Part shown: piece after piece, positions 24,699-32,746 of the stretch
Layout: every line of letters begins with the position of its first letter
How positions within the stretch are numbered: the stretch's first letter is position 1
NCBI RefSeq assembly: GCF_016587435.1
Contig: NZ_BNJJ01000009.1
Location: forward strand, 308,898 to 372,897
Direction of reading: 5' to 3'
DNA: 64,000 bases
From: Dictyobacter formicarum
Lineage (GTDB): Bacteria; Chloroflexota; Ktedonobacteria; Ktedonobacterales; Ktedonobacteraceae
Made by a program: the position numbers and the translations under genes
The notes under the pieces: model-generated
The model's input: the letters and a program-made list of their open reading frames with translations, nothing else
Databases searched by the model: none
What the model was told of the DNA's origin: nothing

Positions 24699-26936
24699 AT
24701 GCCTGATCGTCTTGCCTATGATGAGGCGATGCTTTTTTCGGCGGTCCGGCTCAAGGTTACGGATCCCGATATAAAGCAAGGAAAAGTTGCTACACTGACC
24801 ACGCAGACTGCACTGGGACCCGTCGAACGTCCCTGGGGTATTGAAGGCGGCTTCGCGGTCGTCTATAAGTTTATGACCAGTAGTGGCAGGGCACGGGCCC
24901 TGCGCTGTTTCCGTGTGCCTATCGATGCCGATATGCGTTTTCGTTATGAGCGTATCGGCGCTTTCTTTCGCACTCATCTTCCCGAGATTACGGTAGACTG
25001 TTCTTACTATGCCGATGGCCTGGTCGTCAAAGAGCAGGGAGTGTCGCCGTCGCGTGCCTATCCAGTGATCGATATGGAGTGGGTCGATGGCCTTACCCTG
25101 CTCGAAATGGTGGACGAATGTTGCCGCCACCGCAATACAAAACATCTGCAGCAGTTGGTCCAGCAGTGGTCTCAGCTGATTGTCCAGCTGCGCCAATGTG
25201 GCATGGCCCATGGGGACCTGGCTGGCGTCAATGTGATGTGCCACGCCGATGGTCGCATGGTGTTGGTGGACTACGATGGTGTGTATTTACCCGAATTTGG
25301 ACCTGGCGCGGCCAATCTACAGCGCGTCTTGCTTGGTCAGCCCGATTATCAGCATCCACACATGGCGGCGCGTCCCTTTAGCGCCACGATGGATGATTTC
25401 TCGGCGCTGGTGATCTATACAGCTTTGCTGGCCCTCGCGCGACGACCTGAATTGTGGGAAACATATGCGAAGCGCGATGCGCAGGGAAAATTGCTGGATA
25501 CTAATCTTTTATTTACCCGTCAGGACTATCAAGATCCAGACCACTCCAGCCTGTGGCAGGCACTGGCAGGCTTGAAAGATGAACAGGTGGCCAGCGCGGT
25601 AGCCGCATTACGGCGCTCCTGCCAGCAACCAGTTGAGCAGGTGCGTTTCCCCTGGTACCTGCTCGAGCAGCCTTCTGAGTGTGGACCCCTGCCGTCTTTG
25701 TCTTCCCCAATTCCGAATGTGGCCAGGTCGGGTGTCGTGCCCGTACCACCTGTGGCGCAGCGCTCTCAGGTGGTACAGAGCGCCATCGGCAGCGGCACCG
25801 ACAGTCGTCCGCTTACGCGGTCCACCCCAGGCCTTACCTTGCGTGAGTGGGAACGTCAGTTCTCTGAACAGGTGGCCGCTTTCAAGCAGATATGCCAGAG
25901 TGAGGATGACGAGGCGATCGCCGCCGCCTATGAAGAGATCAGCAATTTTGGACATTTCGATGAGCTGCTCTTCCCGTCGGCGCTGCTGCAGCGTGCTCGC
26001 CTGGCGCAACAGCGTCGCAGCGCCCTGGCGCGTTTTCGCATGGCCCTGTCCACTAAGCGCCCCCTCCAGATGGCTACGGCCTACGATGCGTCCTTGCTGA
26101 ACGCCTCTCAGAGCGTGACGCCGCGTGAGAGATCGGTGCTGGCGCTGGCTCATGCTTTCCAACAGGCCTGTAGCGCGAACGATAGTGATGCCTTGCTGGC
26201 GGCCTATCAAGCGATTCAGGATTCGCCCTATCAACGCTCCTTCGCTTTTTCCGCCCGGGAGCTGGCGCTGGTCAGTACAGCTCAGGCTTACCTGACGATG
26301 CGGCACGAGGTACTGCAGGGGATTGCCAACGACGACGATGCGCTCATACGCCATGCCTACCAACCCGAGCTGGAGCAGCGTTTTACGGCGTTCTCGCCTG
26401 CGCAACAGCTACGCATCAAAGGAGCCCTGGCGTCCGCTGAGATTGAGCAGGCGCTCTCAGAGCATGACTACGCTGCGGCGCTGCTGCGCGCATGGCCATT
26501 GGCTGCCACGCAGCTCAGTAAGCTAACCTGCTTCAAACTACAGAAAGCGGCCCTGCGCTTGATCCGTCAGCAAGACCTGAGCGAGCTAAGCGCAGCCATC
26601 CGTCGGCGTGATGGCGCGACTTATCTCAGCCTCAGCTGGCGCTGGCCTGCTTATCCACTGGTGCAGCATGCCGTGATTGTCTGGAGTAGCGAACACTGGC
26701 CGCCCAGACTGGCCAACCACGTCAAGCAACCAACTGCTGAGCATCACCTCTGGGTTCAGCGCCCGAACGGCCAGGTTCAGGGCTCATGTGAGATCTTGCT
26801 GGATACGCCGGTCGGAGCGCATCTATATATCCAGGGCTACAGCGCTCTACGTGATTCCTGGGATGAACAGGAGCGCTGTTTCTTCGCAGATGGCTGCGCC
26901 CTGACCTCTCAGTGCAAACTGGCCGTTACAGCATGA
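24699..26936 (+). CDS. Ser/Thr kinase-like protein of the vWA/PP2C triad
   Basis: A 745-residue protein. Residues about 35-260 form a divergent kinase domain: glycine loop GIEGGFAVVYKF, catalytic loop HGDLAGVNVM (Asp and Asn kept), and LVDYDGVY in place of DFG. The beta-3 lysine position reads ALRCF, so Lys is replaced by Arg (as seen in the codon CGC), which would weaken ATP anchoring. A Ser/Pro linker leads to helical repeats (about 385-640) of the type CQSEDDEAIAAAYEEI and CSANDSDALLAAYQAIQDSPY shared with the phosphatase. It starts 4 bp after the phosphatase stop, showing a tight operon. It may be an active but atypical kinase or a pseudokinase switch. Confidence 0.82.
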   Translation: MPDRLAYDEAMLFSAVRLKVTDPDIKQGKVATLTTQTALGPVERPWGIEGGFAVVYKFMTSSGRARALRCFRVPIDADMRFRYERIGAFFRTHLPEITVDCSYYADGLVVKEQGVSPSRAYPVIDMEWVDGLTLLEMVDECCRHRNTKHLQQLVQQWSQLIVQLRQCGMAHGDLAGVNVMCHADGRMVLVDYDGVYLPEFGPGAANLQRVLLGQPDYQHPHMAARPFSATMDDFSALVIYTALLALARRPELWETYAKRDAQGKLLDTNLLFTRQDYQDPDHSSLWQALAGLKDEQVASAVAALRRSCQQPVEQVRFPWYLLEQPSECGPLPSLSSPIPNVARSGVVPVPPVAQRSQVVQSAIGSGTDSRPLTRSTPGLTLREWERQFSEQVAAFKQICQSEDDEAIAAAYEEISNFGHFDELLFPSALLQRARLAQQRRSALARFRMALSTKRPLQMATAYDASLLNASQSVTPRERSVLALAHAFQQACSANDSDALLAAYQAIQDSPYQRSFAFSARELALVSTAQAYLTMRHEVLQGIANDDDALIRHAYQPELEQRFTAFSPAQQLRIKGALASAEIEQALSEHDYAAALLRAWPLAATQLSKLTCFKLQKAALRLIRQQDLSELSAAIRRRDGATYLSLSWRWPAYPLVQHAVIVWSSEHWPPRLANHVKQPTAEHHLWVQRPNGQVQGSCEILLDTPVGAHLYIQGYSALRDSWDEQERCFFADGCALTSQCKLAVTA

Positions 26937-26993
26937 CTGTCGGTATGGCAACTGTACAGCAGAGAAAGCATAACCTGCTTTTTGAGGAACATT

Positions 26994-28298
26994 ATGATAG
27001 ATACTAATCACATAACAGAACTTTTGACGGAGATGACCCGGCGCATTGAGTCATTTGATACCGAGAGCGCCCAGCGCCTCAAGCTGCTGAACAATGCCAT
27101 CCAGGACGAGTCGAGCGGCGAAATCAATGCCTGGGCCGATGCCGACCTCTATCAGCTGATCGATCCAACGCTGGTATTGGAGCGCTATCACGGTTATCTC
27201 TCGCTTCCTACCCGGTCCGATGTTATTACCAGCTGGCGGCGACCGCTGCGTCTGCTGCTGCCTTTCCTTCCTTTACTATTGACCGGCCTGAGTCTGGCAC
27301 AGGCCCTGATGCTATATCCAGCCATCCTGTCTACCCCTGCCAATCGTGGCGGCCAATCCTTTCTTTTCTGGTGGCAGCAGGGCTTTAATGGTCAATTACC
27401 TGGCTGGTTGCGGGCCAGTAATGTAGTGCTGCTCGATGTGCTGCTGCTGCTGGCGTGGCTGCTCTTCTCGCTCTGGCTGACCATCGGACCGTCGCGACGC
27501 CAGCAGGAGCACCGGCAGGTGCAGGCCCGGCAGGAGCAGGAACTGCGCGCCTCCCTGACTCACATGCTGGCCCTGGTCACGCTCTACCTGGCGCAATATA
27601 AAAGCCAGCTCAGTACAGCCGAGAACCTGACCCTGGTGGCCCGGCGCATAGATGCCATGGGGAGCCGCCTGGAAAAGAATTTTGAGCAGGTTACCGGCAG
27701 GTTCGATAGCATGACCCGACAGGTGGCCACCCAATTTGATAACCAGGCTCAGCACATGACCGAGCAATTTGAGGATATGACGCGCCAGGTATCTGATCGC
27801 TTTACAGGCATGGCGCAGGAGCTCACACAGGGCTTCGATGGCGTAACGACGGATGTAGCCACCAGGTACGATAGCATGTCACAGCAGGTCATGCATCGTT
27901 TCGGCCAGGTGACTGATCGCATGCTGGAGCAACTGTTGGAGGGCAGTAAGTATCTGAAAGAGATTGGCAAGCTGACCGCGGGCGTAGTCAAAACGGCCGA
28001 CCATGTGCGGGCCGCCGCGACCATCCTTCAAGAAACCAACGGCGAGCTGGCTCTGCAGGCACAGAACCTGGTGGCCCCGACTGCAGACCTGGCCAGGCAG
28101 CAAGCATCGCTGATTACGGTCGCCTCGCGGTCGATGCAGTTACTGGAAGAGGTCTCCAACACAATGGCGGACCTCAGCCAGAAGCAGGACCGCTGGGGAA
28201 CCGACCTCAGAAACATCCTGGACACCCTGGATTTGACGGTTGAGCGTGCCGCCGAGCTGGCATTCAAATTCGCCAACAAAGAAAATACAAACTCTTGA
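26994..28298 (+). CDS. two-TM protein with hendecad coiled-coil repeats, fourth gene of the triad operon
   Basis: A 434-residue protein. A soluble N-terminus (1-80) precedes two membrane helices (about 84-112 and 142-165). Residues 237-313 hold seven consecutive 11-residue repeats with Phe/Tyr at 237, 248, 259, 270, 281, 292 and 303 (pattern F-D-x-M-T-x-Q-V-x-x-R), then a further helical region to the end. Hendecads make straight coiled coils or membrane-lying amphipathic helices. No named family is recognised. As the last gene of the vWA-PP2C-kinase operon it is a good candidate for the membrane anchor or target of the triad. Its stop codon lies inside the -35 box of the tetR promoter. Confidence 0.8.
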   Translation: MIDTNHITELLTEMTRRIESFDTESAQRLKLLNNAIQDESSGEINAWADADLYQLIDPTLVLERYHGYLSLPTRSDVITSWRRPLRLLLPFLPLLLTGLSLAQALMLYPAILSTPANRGGQSFLFWWQQGFNGQLPGWLRASNVVLLDVLLLLAWLLFSLWLTIGPSRRQQEHRQVQARQEQELRASLTHMLALVTLYLAQYKSQLSTAENLTLVARRIDAMGSRLEKNFEQVTGRFDSMTRQVATQFDNQAQHMTEQFEDMTRQVSDRFTGMAQELTQGFDGVTTDVATRYDSMSQQVMHRFGQVTDRMLEQLLEGSKYLKEIGKLTAGVVKTADHVRAAATILQETNGELALQAQNLVAPTADLARQQASLITVASRSMQLLEEVSNTMADLSQKQDRWGTDLRNILDTLDLTVERAAELAFKFANKENTNS

Positions 28299-28339
28299 CA
28301 GCGGGATGACTTTTTGGTAAATTGATGACTAGAGAGTCA
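28295..28339 (+). promoter_or_regulatory. promoter with TetR-like operator upstream of tetR
   Basis: TTGACA (28295-28300), 17-nt spacer, TAAATT (28318-28323) and the operator TGACT-AGAG-AGTCA (28326-28339). Same build as at 21519 and 32520, which implies autoregulation of the TetR gene 60 bp downstream. Confidence 0.75.
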
Positions 28340-28399
28340 TAAAGAAATTTGGCCAGTCAAAATTTAGTATTGCTGGTCATAAATCAACTGGTGTGAACA

Positions 28400-29056
28400 G
28401 TGAGTTACCTCCCAAAGGAATTGGTCGCAGAAAAAATGATACATCAATCGCTTAAAGAAAAGCAGAGGCAGGAACGGGAAGAGTTAATCCTGCAAGCAAC
28501 ACAGGAGTTATTGTTGGAGCGTGGCTACTACGATACCTCGATGGGTGAGATTGCCCAGCGTGTCGGGGTCGCCAAGGGAACGCTCTATCAACATTTTGAG
28601 AGCAAAGAAGCTTTAATGATTGTCCTCTTTAAGCGTGAATTCCATGATCTACAAGTTGCTACTGAGCGCATAGCTCAGATGTCGGTTGATGCGCAAGAAA
28701 AGATGTCCTTGATGATCGATACGCTGTGTTACCATCTGGCTGAGAAGCATCCACTGTTCTTTATCATTCGTAACGCGACTGATCTGGAAGCAGAAATCCA
28801 TCAGGAGATCAAAGAATATTTTAACGCGATGCGTGCGCAAATTGGCTTGATGTTGGATGAAGGGAAGGCCGAGGGCATTTTTAATGTTGCTCTTCCGACC
28901 GAAGTAATGCTAGAGGTCTTGTTTGGCATTATCGTCTCGCGCCTGTTCAAAAATTTTCACCAGGGCCTGCAAGTCAAATATGAGGATTTAGTTGGCCACC
29001 TGAAATGTATCTACTTCCACGGGATTACGGCACCCGCGCCTGCTCCTGCGGGCTAA
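28400..29056 (+). CDS. TetR/AcrR-family transcriptional regulator
   Basis: A 218-residue protein. The N-terminal TetR helix-turn-helix is clear (ILQATQELLLERGYYDTSMGE, then VAKGTLYQHFESKEAL), and the C-terminal helical domain binds ligand and dimerises. It probably represses its own promoter, the upstream triad operon and the second exporter cassette through TGACT-N4-AGTCA, and is relieved by an exported compound. The start is uncertain: GTG at 28400 or ATG at 28436, with AAAGGAA between them. The first exporter cassette follows in the same direction after 157 bp. Confidence 0.9.
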   Translation: MSYLPKELVAEKMIHQSLKEKQRQEREELILQATQELLLERGYYDTSMGEIAQRVGVAKGTLYQHFESKEALMIVLFKREFHDLQVATERIAQMSVDAQEKMSLMIDTLCYHLAEKHPLFFIIRNATDLEAEIHQEIKEYFNAMRAQIGLMLDEGKAEGIFNVALPTEVMLEVLFGIIVSRLFKNFHQGLQVKYEDLVGHLKCIYFHGITAPAPAPAG

Positions 29057-29212
29057 TGCCAGCTGTGTCGATAAATCAAATATACCGAAGGAACATTTAT
29101 TGCCAGATTTAGCAATGCCGCTTTCTGATTTAAAATGCATAAAAAATGTTCTCTGTCTATTCTATAACTACGTTCAAATGTATTGAAATTGCGTCGTAAG
29201 GAGTGACTCATT

Positions 29213-30841
29213 ATGCAAGTTTCTGCAGTATCTCAGCAGGAAAAAACGGGGGGACTTGCCTATAAGTGGGTTGTTGCGATAGTTGTAGTCTTTGGCCTGT
29301 TCATGACCATCCTGGATGGCACCATCGTGAACACTGCTATCCCACGATTACAAAACGCCTTCGGTGCTGATCTGACCAGTGTACAGTGGGTATTAACAGC
29401 TTATACGCTGGCCCAGGGTGTGGCCACCCCACTGACCGCCTACCTGGCAAGCCGGATTGGCAATAAGCGTTTATATCTTGTCGCACTAGCTGGCTTTACG
29501 TTGGGATCAGCGTTGTGCGGACTCTCCTGGAGTCTGGAGTCGTTGATTATTTTCCGTGTCATCCAGGCGGTGTTTGGATCTTTCCTTTCCCCGCTGGCGA
29601 TTACCTTGCTCTACATGGAGTTTCCTCCTGCGGAGCGTGGTACGGCCATGGGTTTCCTGGGTATTCCGATTTTGCTGGCGCCTGCCTTTGGTCCTACACT
29701 TGGTGGTTACCTGGTAACTTATTCCGACTGGCAGTTGATCTTCTATATTAACCTGCCGATTGGTATCGTTGGCCTGCTGTTAGGATTTTTCTTCCTGCGT
29801 GAAAGTCAGGGGCACCGCGTAGGCTTTGATTTTCTGGGCTTCGTGTTTGCGGCCGTTGGCCTGGCAGCAGTCCTCTATGGTTTGTCGGATGCCAGTACGG
29901 ATGGCTGGGGCTCAGTGATCGTGCTTGGCTGTATCATAGGTGGCCTGTTCTGCCTGACGATCTTTGTGGCGCTGGAACTGACACGCGTCAAACAAGATAA
30001 ACCTGTGCTCCTGGACCTGCGCGTCTTTGGCAATGGCGTGTTCACCACCAGTATCATTGCCAGTACACTGGTTATCTTCGCCCTGTATGGCGGCCTGTTC
30101 CTGATCCCGGTTTATCTGCAATCGCTACGTGGCGAATCGGCTTTCCAATCTGGCCTGGTCCTGTTGCCACAGGCATTTGCATCTATGCTAGCCGTCTTGA
30201 TCGGTGGTCGTCTAGTTGACAAGATTGGTGTACGTGCGGTTGTTATCCCTGGTTTGCTGATCATGGGATTTGCCATGTGGCTGCTGACCTCGATTAACCT
30301 GACCGAGCCGATTGGTTCTTTCCAGTATGCCCTGATCATTCGTGGCTTTGGCATGGGTCTGTGTTTACAGCCGCTGTCGGTCTCGATGCTCTCACAGATC
30401 AAGCCTAAGATGCTTTCGCAGGCATCATCCGTCAATACCACCTTCCGCTTTGTGATGAGCTCGCTGGCCGTATCGGTGATCTCGACCTATGTGACCTCAC
30501 GAGACAAACTGCACTATGCCCATATGGCGGAGATGGTCACTGCCAACTCGCCTACCGGCCAATTCATCACTCAGATGCAGGCGATCATGATGAGCCGGGG
30601 TTCATCCGCCACGGCCGCTTACGCGACTGCACTGAAGTATATCGCTGGACGGCTGCAATTGCAGGCATATGTGATGGCCATGCAAGATGCTTTCTGGGTG
30701 ACCCTGATCCTGGTTGGCGTGGCTGTGATTGCTTCCCTCTTTGTCACTAGCAACAAGAAGAAGCAGCTTGAGCAGATTGAGGAGCGGCCTTTGACCGCTG
30801 AAGAACAGCTGGCTAAAGAAGAGGCCTTGATGGCGGTATAA
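29213..30841 (+). CDS. MFS exporter, DHA2/EmrB family, cassette 1
   Basis: A 542-residue, 14-TM pump. TM1 carries LDGTIVNTAIPRL, motif A reads YLASRIGNKRLYL (weaker than the standard GxLaDrxGrk) and motif C GPTLGGYLV. The hydrophilic C-terminus is rich in Glu/Lys (EERPLTAEEQLAKEE). The next gene is a short EmrA-like adaptor, so the pair would form a tripartite-type exporter adapted to a monoderm envelope. AAGGAG precedes the ATG. It is strongly similar in order and sequence to the copy at 32747, showing tandem duplication. Confidence 0.92.
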   Translation: MQVSAVSQQEKTGGLAYKWVVAIVVVFGLFMTILDGTIVNTAIPRLQNAFGADLTSVQWVLTAYTLAQGVATPLTAYLASRIGNKRLYLVALAGFTLGSALCGLSWSLESLIIFRVIQAVFGSFLSPLAITLLYMEFPPAERGTAMGFLGIPILLAPAFGPTLGGYLVTYSDWQLIFYINLPIGIVGLLLGFFFLRESQGHRVGFDFLGFVFAAVGLAAVLYGLSDASTDGWGSVIVLGCIIGGLFCLTIFVALELTRVKQDKPVLLDLRVFGNGVFTTSIIASTLVIFALYGGLFLIPVYLQSLRGESAFQSGLVLLPQAFASMLAVLIGGRLVDKIGVRAVVIPGLLIMGFAMWLLTSINLTEPIGSFQYALIIRGFGMGLCLQPLSVSMLSQIKPKMLSQASSVNTTFRFVMSSLAVSVISTYVTSRDKLHYAHMAEMVTANSPTGQFITQMQAIMMSRGSSATAAYATALKYIAGRLQLQAYVMAMQDAFWVTLILVGVAVIASLFVTSNKKKQLEQIEERPLTAEEQLAKEEALMAV

Positions 30842-30955
30842 TAACCGCCCCGAGATTGAACTATTGAGGGAATATTCATCATTCCTCTATACATAGATAC
30901 ATTCGTTTTTATCTAAAATTTTTACTTTCTCATGTGAAGAAGGAGATCACGCACC

Positions 30956-31615
30956 ATGCGTCGCATGATTTTTGTACCGATCCTGGTTATGATCGCTATC
31001 CTGGCCATTGCCGGCGGCGTCGGTTACTGGCTCTTGAACAACTACAACTACTATCAGACTGATGATGCCCAGGTCAGTGGACATATTTTGAGCGTGAGTA
31101 GTCCCCAGGCGGGTCAGTTGGCTACTATGTCGGTCAAACTGGGCGATAAAGTAACTGCCGGTGAAGTTATTGGTACTATGACCACGGCTCCAGTCGCTCC
31201 AGCGCTCAAGGCTGCCACCATCAAAGTTACCAGCCCCATCGATGGCGCGATCGTCCAGGCCAATGGGGTCCAGGGGCAGTCGGTCACACCGGGAGCTACC
31301 CTGGCTCAGGTGGCCGATCTCAACGACCTGACGATCATGGCGTACGTTGATGAAGGTGCTATCCACAACGTGAAATTGAACCAGGACGTCGACGTGACCA
31401 TCGACGCCTATAGCGGTACCGCCTACAAGGGCCATGTGCAGAATATTGTCTCGGCGACCGCTGGCTCATTCTCGCTGCTGCCTTCCTCTGACAACGCCAG
31501 CGGCAACTTCACCAAAGTCTCGCAGCGTATTCCGGTAGTCATCTCATTGGGTGACAATGGCGGCAACAATATTGTTCCCGGCATGAGCGCCGAGGTCACT
31601 ATTCACCTGCACTAA
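30956..31615 (+). CDS. short EmrA/HlyD-like membrane fusion protein, cassette 1
   Basis: A 219-residue protein with an N-terminal TM helix (about 5-25), NYYQTDDAQVSGHI that is characteristic of EmrA, a biotinyl-lipoyl-like half-motif around VKLGDKVTAGEVIG, and a beta-barrel C-terminus. E. coli EmrA has about 390 residues with a long coiled-coil hairpin; here the hairpin between the lipoyl halves is nearly absent. AGAAGGAG precedes the ATG. It would couple the upstream MFS pump to the outer envelope. The copy at 34471 is highly similar. Confidence 0.9.
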   Translation: MRRMIFVPILVMIAILAIAGGVGYWLLNNYNYYQTDDAQVSGHILSVSSPQAGQLATMSVKLGDKVTAGEVIGTMTTAPVAPALKAATIKVTSPIDGAIVQANGVQGQSVTPGATLAQVADLNDLTIMAYVDEGAIHNVKLNQDVDVTIDAYSGTAYKGHVQNIVSATAGSFSLLPSSDNASGNFTKVSQRIPVVISLGDNGGNNIVPGMSAEVTIHLH

Positions 31616-31697
31616 TGCAGTCCCGGTCCGCCAGTTTCTCGCCGTCATCAACTGATGGCAAGGAGCTAGCGGATCAGGTTAAGATAAGGAGAGAAGA

Positions 31698-32237
31698 ATG
31701 ATCATTGGAGGACTCATCGCGATCGCTGTTCTCGCCTTGCTGGGGGCATTTTTCCTGTCACGTGGTGGTGATAAGAATGAGAAGCCGGCCAGGGTAGAGA
31801 GCGCGCAGCCAGCGACGCCAGCACAGTCTGAAGTTGACAAGAAGGCTACCATACCCGCTCCCGAGTTCAAAAATCAGAGCCAGCAGTTGGAATTCCCTGA
31901 AAATCCTAACCTGTCTGATGTCAGCCAGGAGCCTACAACTGCTATGTCTCAGGTCAATAATTATGGGGAGAGCACACAGTTCAATACCACGCCGGCGTAC
32001 TGGCCGCAGGAGCAACCTGTGCGCCAATCTGAGCCCGATGTGGCCGCCCTTAATCGCCGCTTATATGAGCTGGCCGGTCAGTTGCATATCCTGCAGCGTC
32101 AATCACGCGACATTGAGCAGGGCCTCATGCACCTGAGCGGCGTCATTGAGCACATGAACCGCAATAATCGCAATAATGGGTCGGACTCCCTGGTAGCCAG
32201 AAACTCTTCTGTACCAGCCATGCCCTACGGCGAATAA
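31698..32237 (+). CDS. single-TM coiled-coil protein, cassette 1
   Basis: A 179-residue protein: N-terminal TM helix (IIGGLIAIAVLALLGAFFL), polar disordered middle, and a conserved C-terminal helix YELAGQLHILQRQS..IE..L..LSGVIEHM, followed by an Asn-rich tail. The same two ends, with a divergent middle, occur in the copy at 35207. No family is recognised. It follows the short EmrA-like gene in both cassettes, so it is probably a third exporter subunit; supplying the coiled coil missing from the adaptor is a guess. AAGGAG supports the start. Confidence 0.75.
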   Translation: MIIGGLIAIAVLALLGAFFLSRGGDKNEKPARVESAQPATPAQSEVDKKATIPAPEFKNQSQQLEFPENPNLSDVSQEPTTAMSQVNNYGESTQFNTTPAYWPQEQPVRQSEPDVAALNRRLYELAGQLHILQRQSRDIEQGLMHLSGVIEHMNRNNRNNGSDSLVARNSSVPAMPYGE

Positions 32238-32287
32238 GCGCCCTCGCACGGGCTGCCGCTGATGCTCCAGTCCGTGTTTTTTTGTAT

Positions 32288-32410
32288 TTATATACTCTGG
32301 TGCATTTTTTGCATCGGTAGCGCACAGCGCTACCGATGCAAAAAATGCACCAGAGTATATAATAATATGCGAGCGCCGCAGGCGCGTAGCGTCAGGGGCC
32401 GAAGGCGGGA
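32288..32410. repeat. dispersed hairpin repeat, copy E (inverted orientation)
   Basis: A perfect 36-bp hairpin (32288-32323 / 32327-32362, 3-nt loop; core CTCTGGTGCATTTTTTGCAT) is followed by GAGCGCCGCAGGCGCGTAGC and GTCAGGGGCCGAAGGC, the reverse complement of the left flank in copies B and D. It follows the last gene of cassette 1. Confidence 0.75.
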
Positions 32411-32419
32411 ACCTCTAGC

Positions 32420-32480
32420 ATCATACTGTAATGTAGAAACAGATCACGATAGGTGATCTGTTTCTACATTACAGTATGAT
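32420..32480. terminator. 28-bp perfect hairpin between the two exporter cassettes
   Basis: Arms 32420-32447 and 32453-32480 pair exactly around the loop GATAG. It lies 40 bp before the cassette 2 promoter and would insulate it from upstream transcription. Confidence 0.6.
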
Positions 32481-32519
32481 GAACAACCGCGTTTAGCGGT
32501 AAAATTTCCCTCCTATCCC

Positions 32520-32564
32520 TTGACTTTGTTTTGACCTTCTGGTAAATTGATGACTGAGTAGTCA
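32520..32564 (+). promoter_or_regulatory. promoter with TetR-like operator, exporter cassette 2
   Basis: TTGACT (32520-32525), 17-nt spacer, TAAATT (32543-32548) and the operator TGACT-GAGT-AGTCA (32551-32564). Extra half sites (GTCAAA, TTAGTCAC) follow. A leader of about 180 nt would precede the MFS gene. Confidence 0.75.
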
Positions 32565-32746
32565 ATAAATCTTTGTGTAAGTCAAAAATAGCCTTTGGCG
32601 GTCAAATGCCAACTTGTTAGTCACTTACTTGATTGCTACCGATTGACATCTAACTCTGGAACGCCCCTGTATTTTGTGCTTTAAATTTCTCGATATGCAT
32701 ATAGCAATATCGCGTGTGTACAGCGTATCATAAGGAGTTTCTGTCT

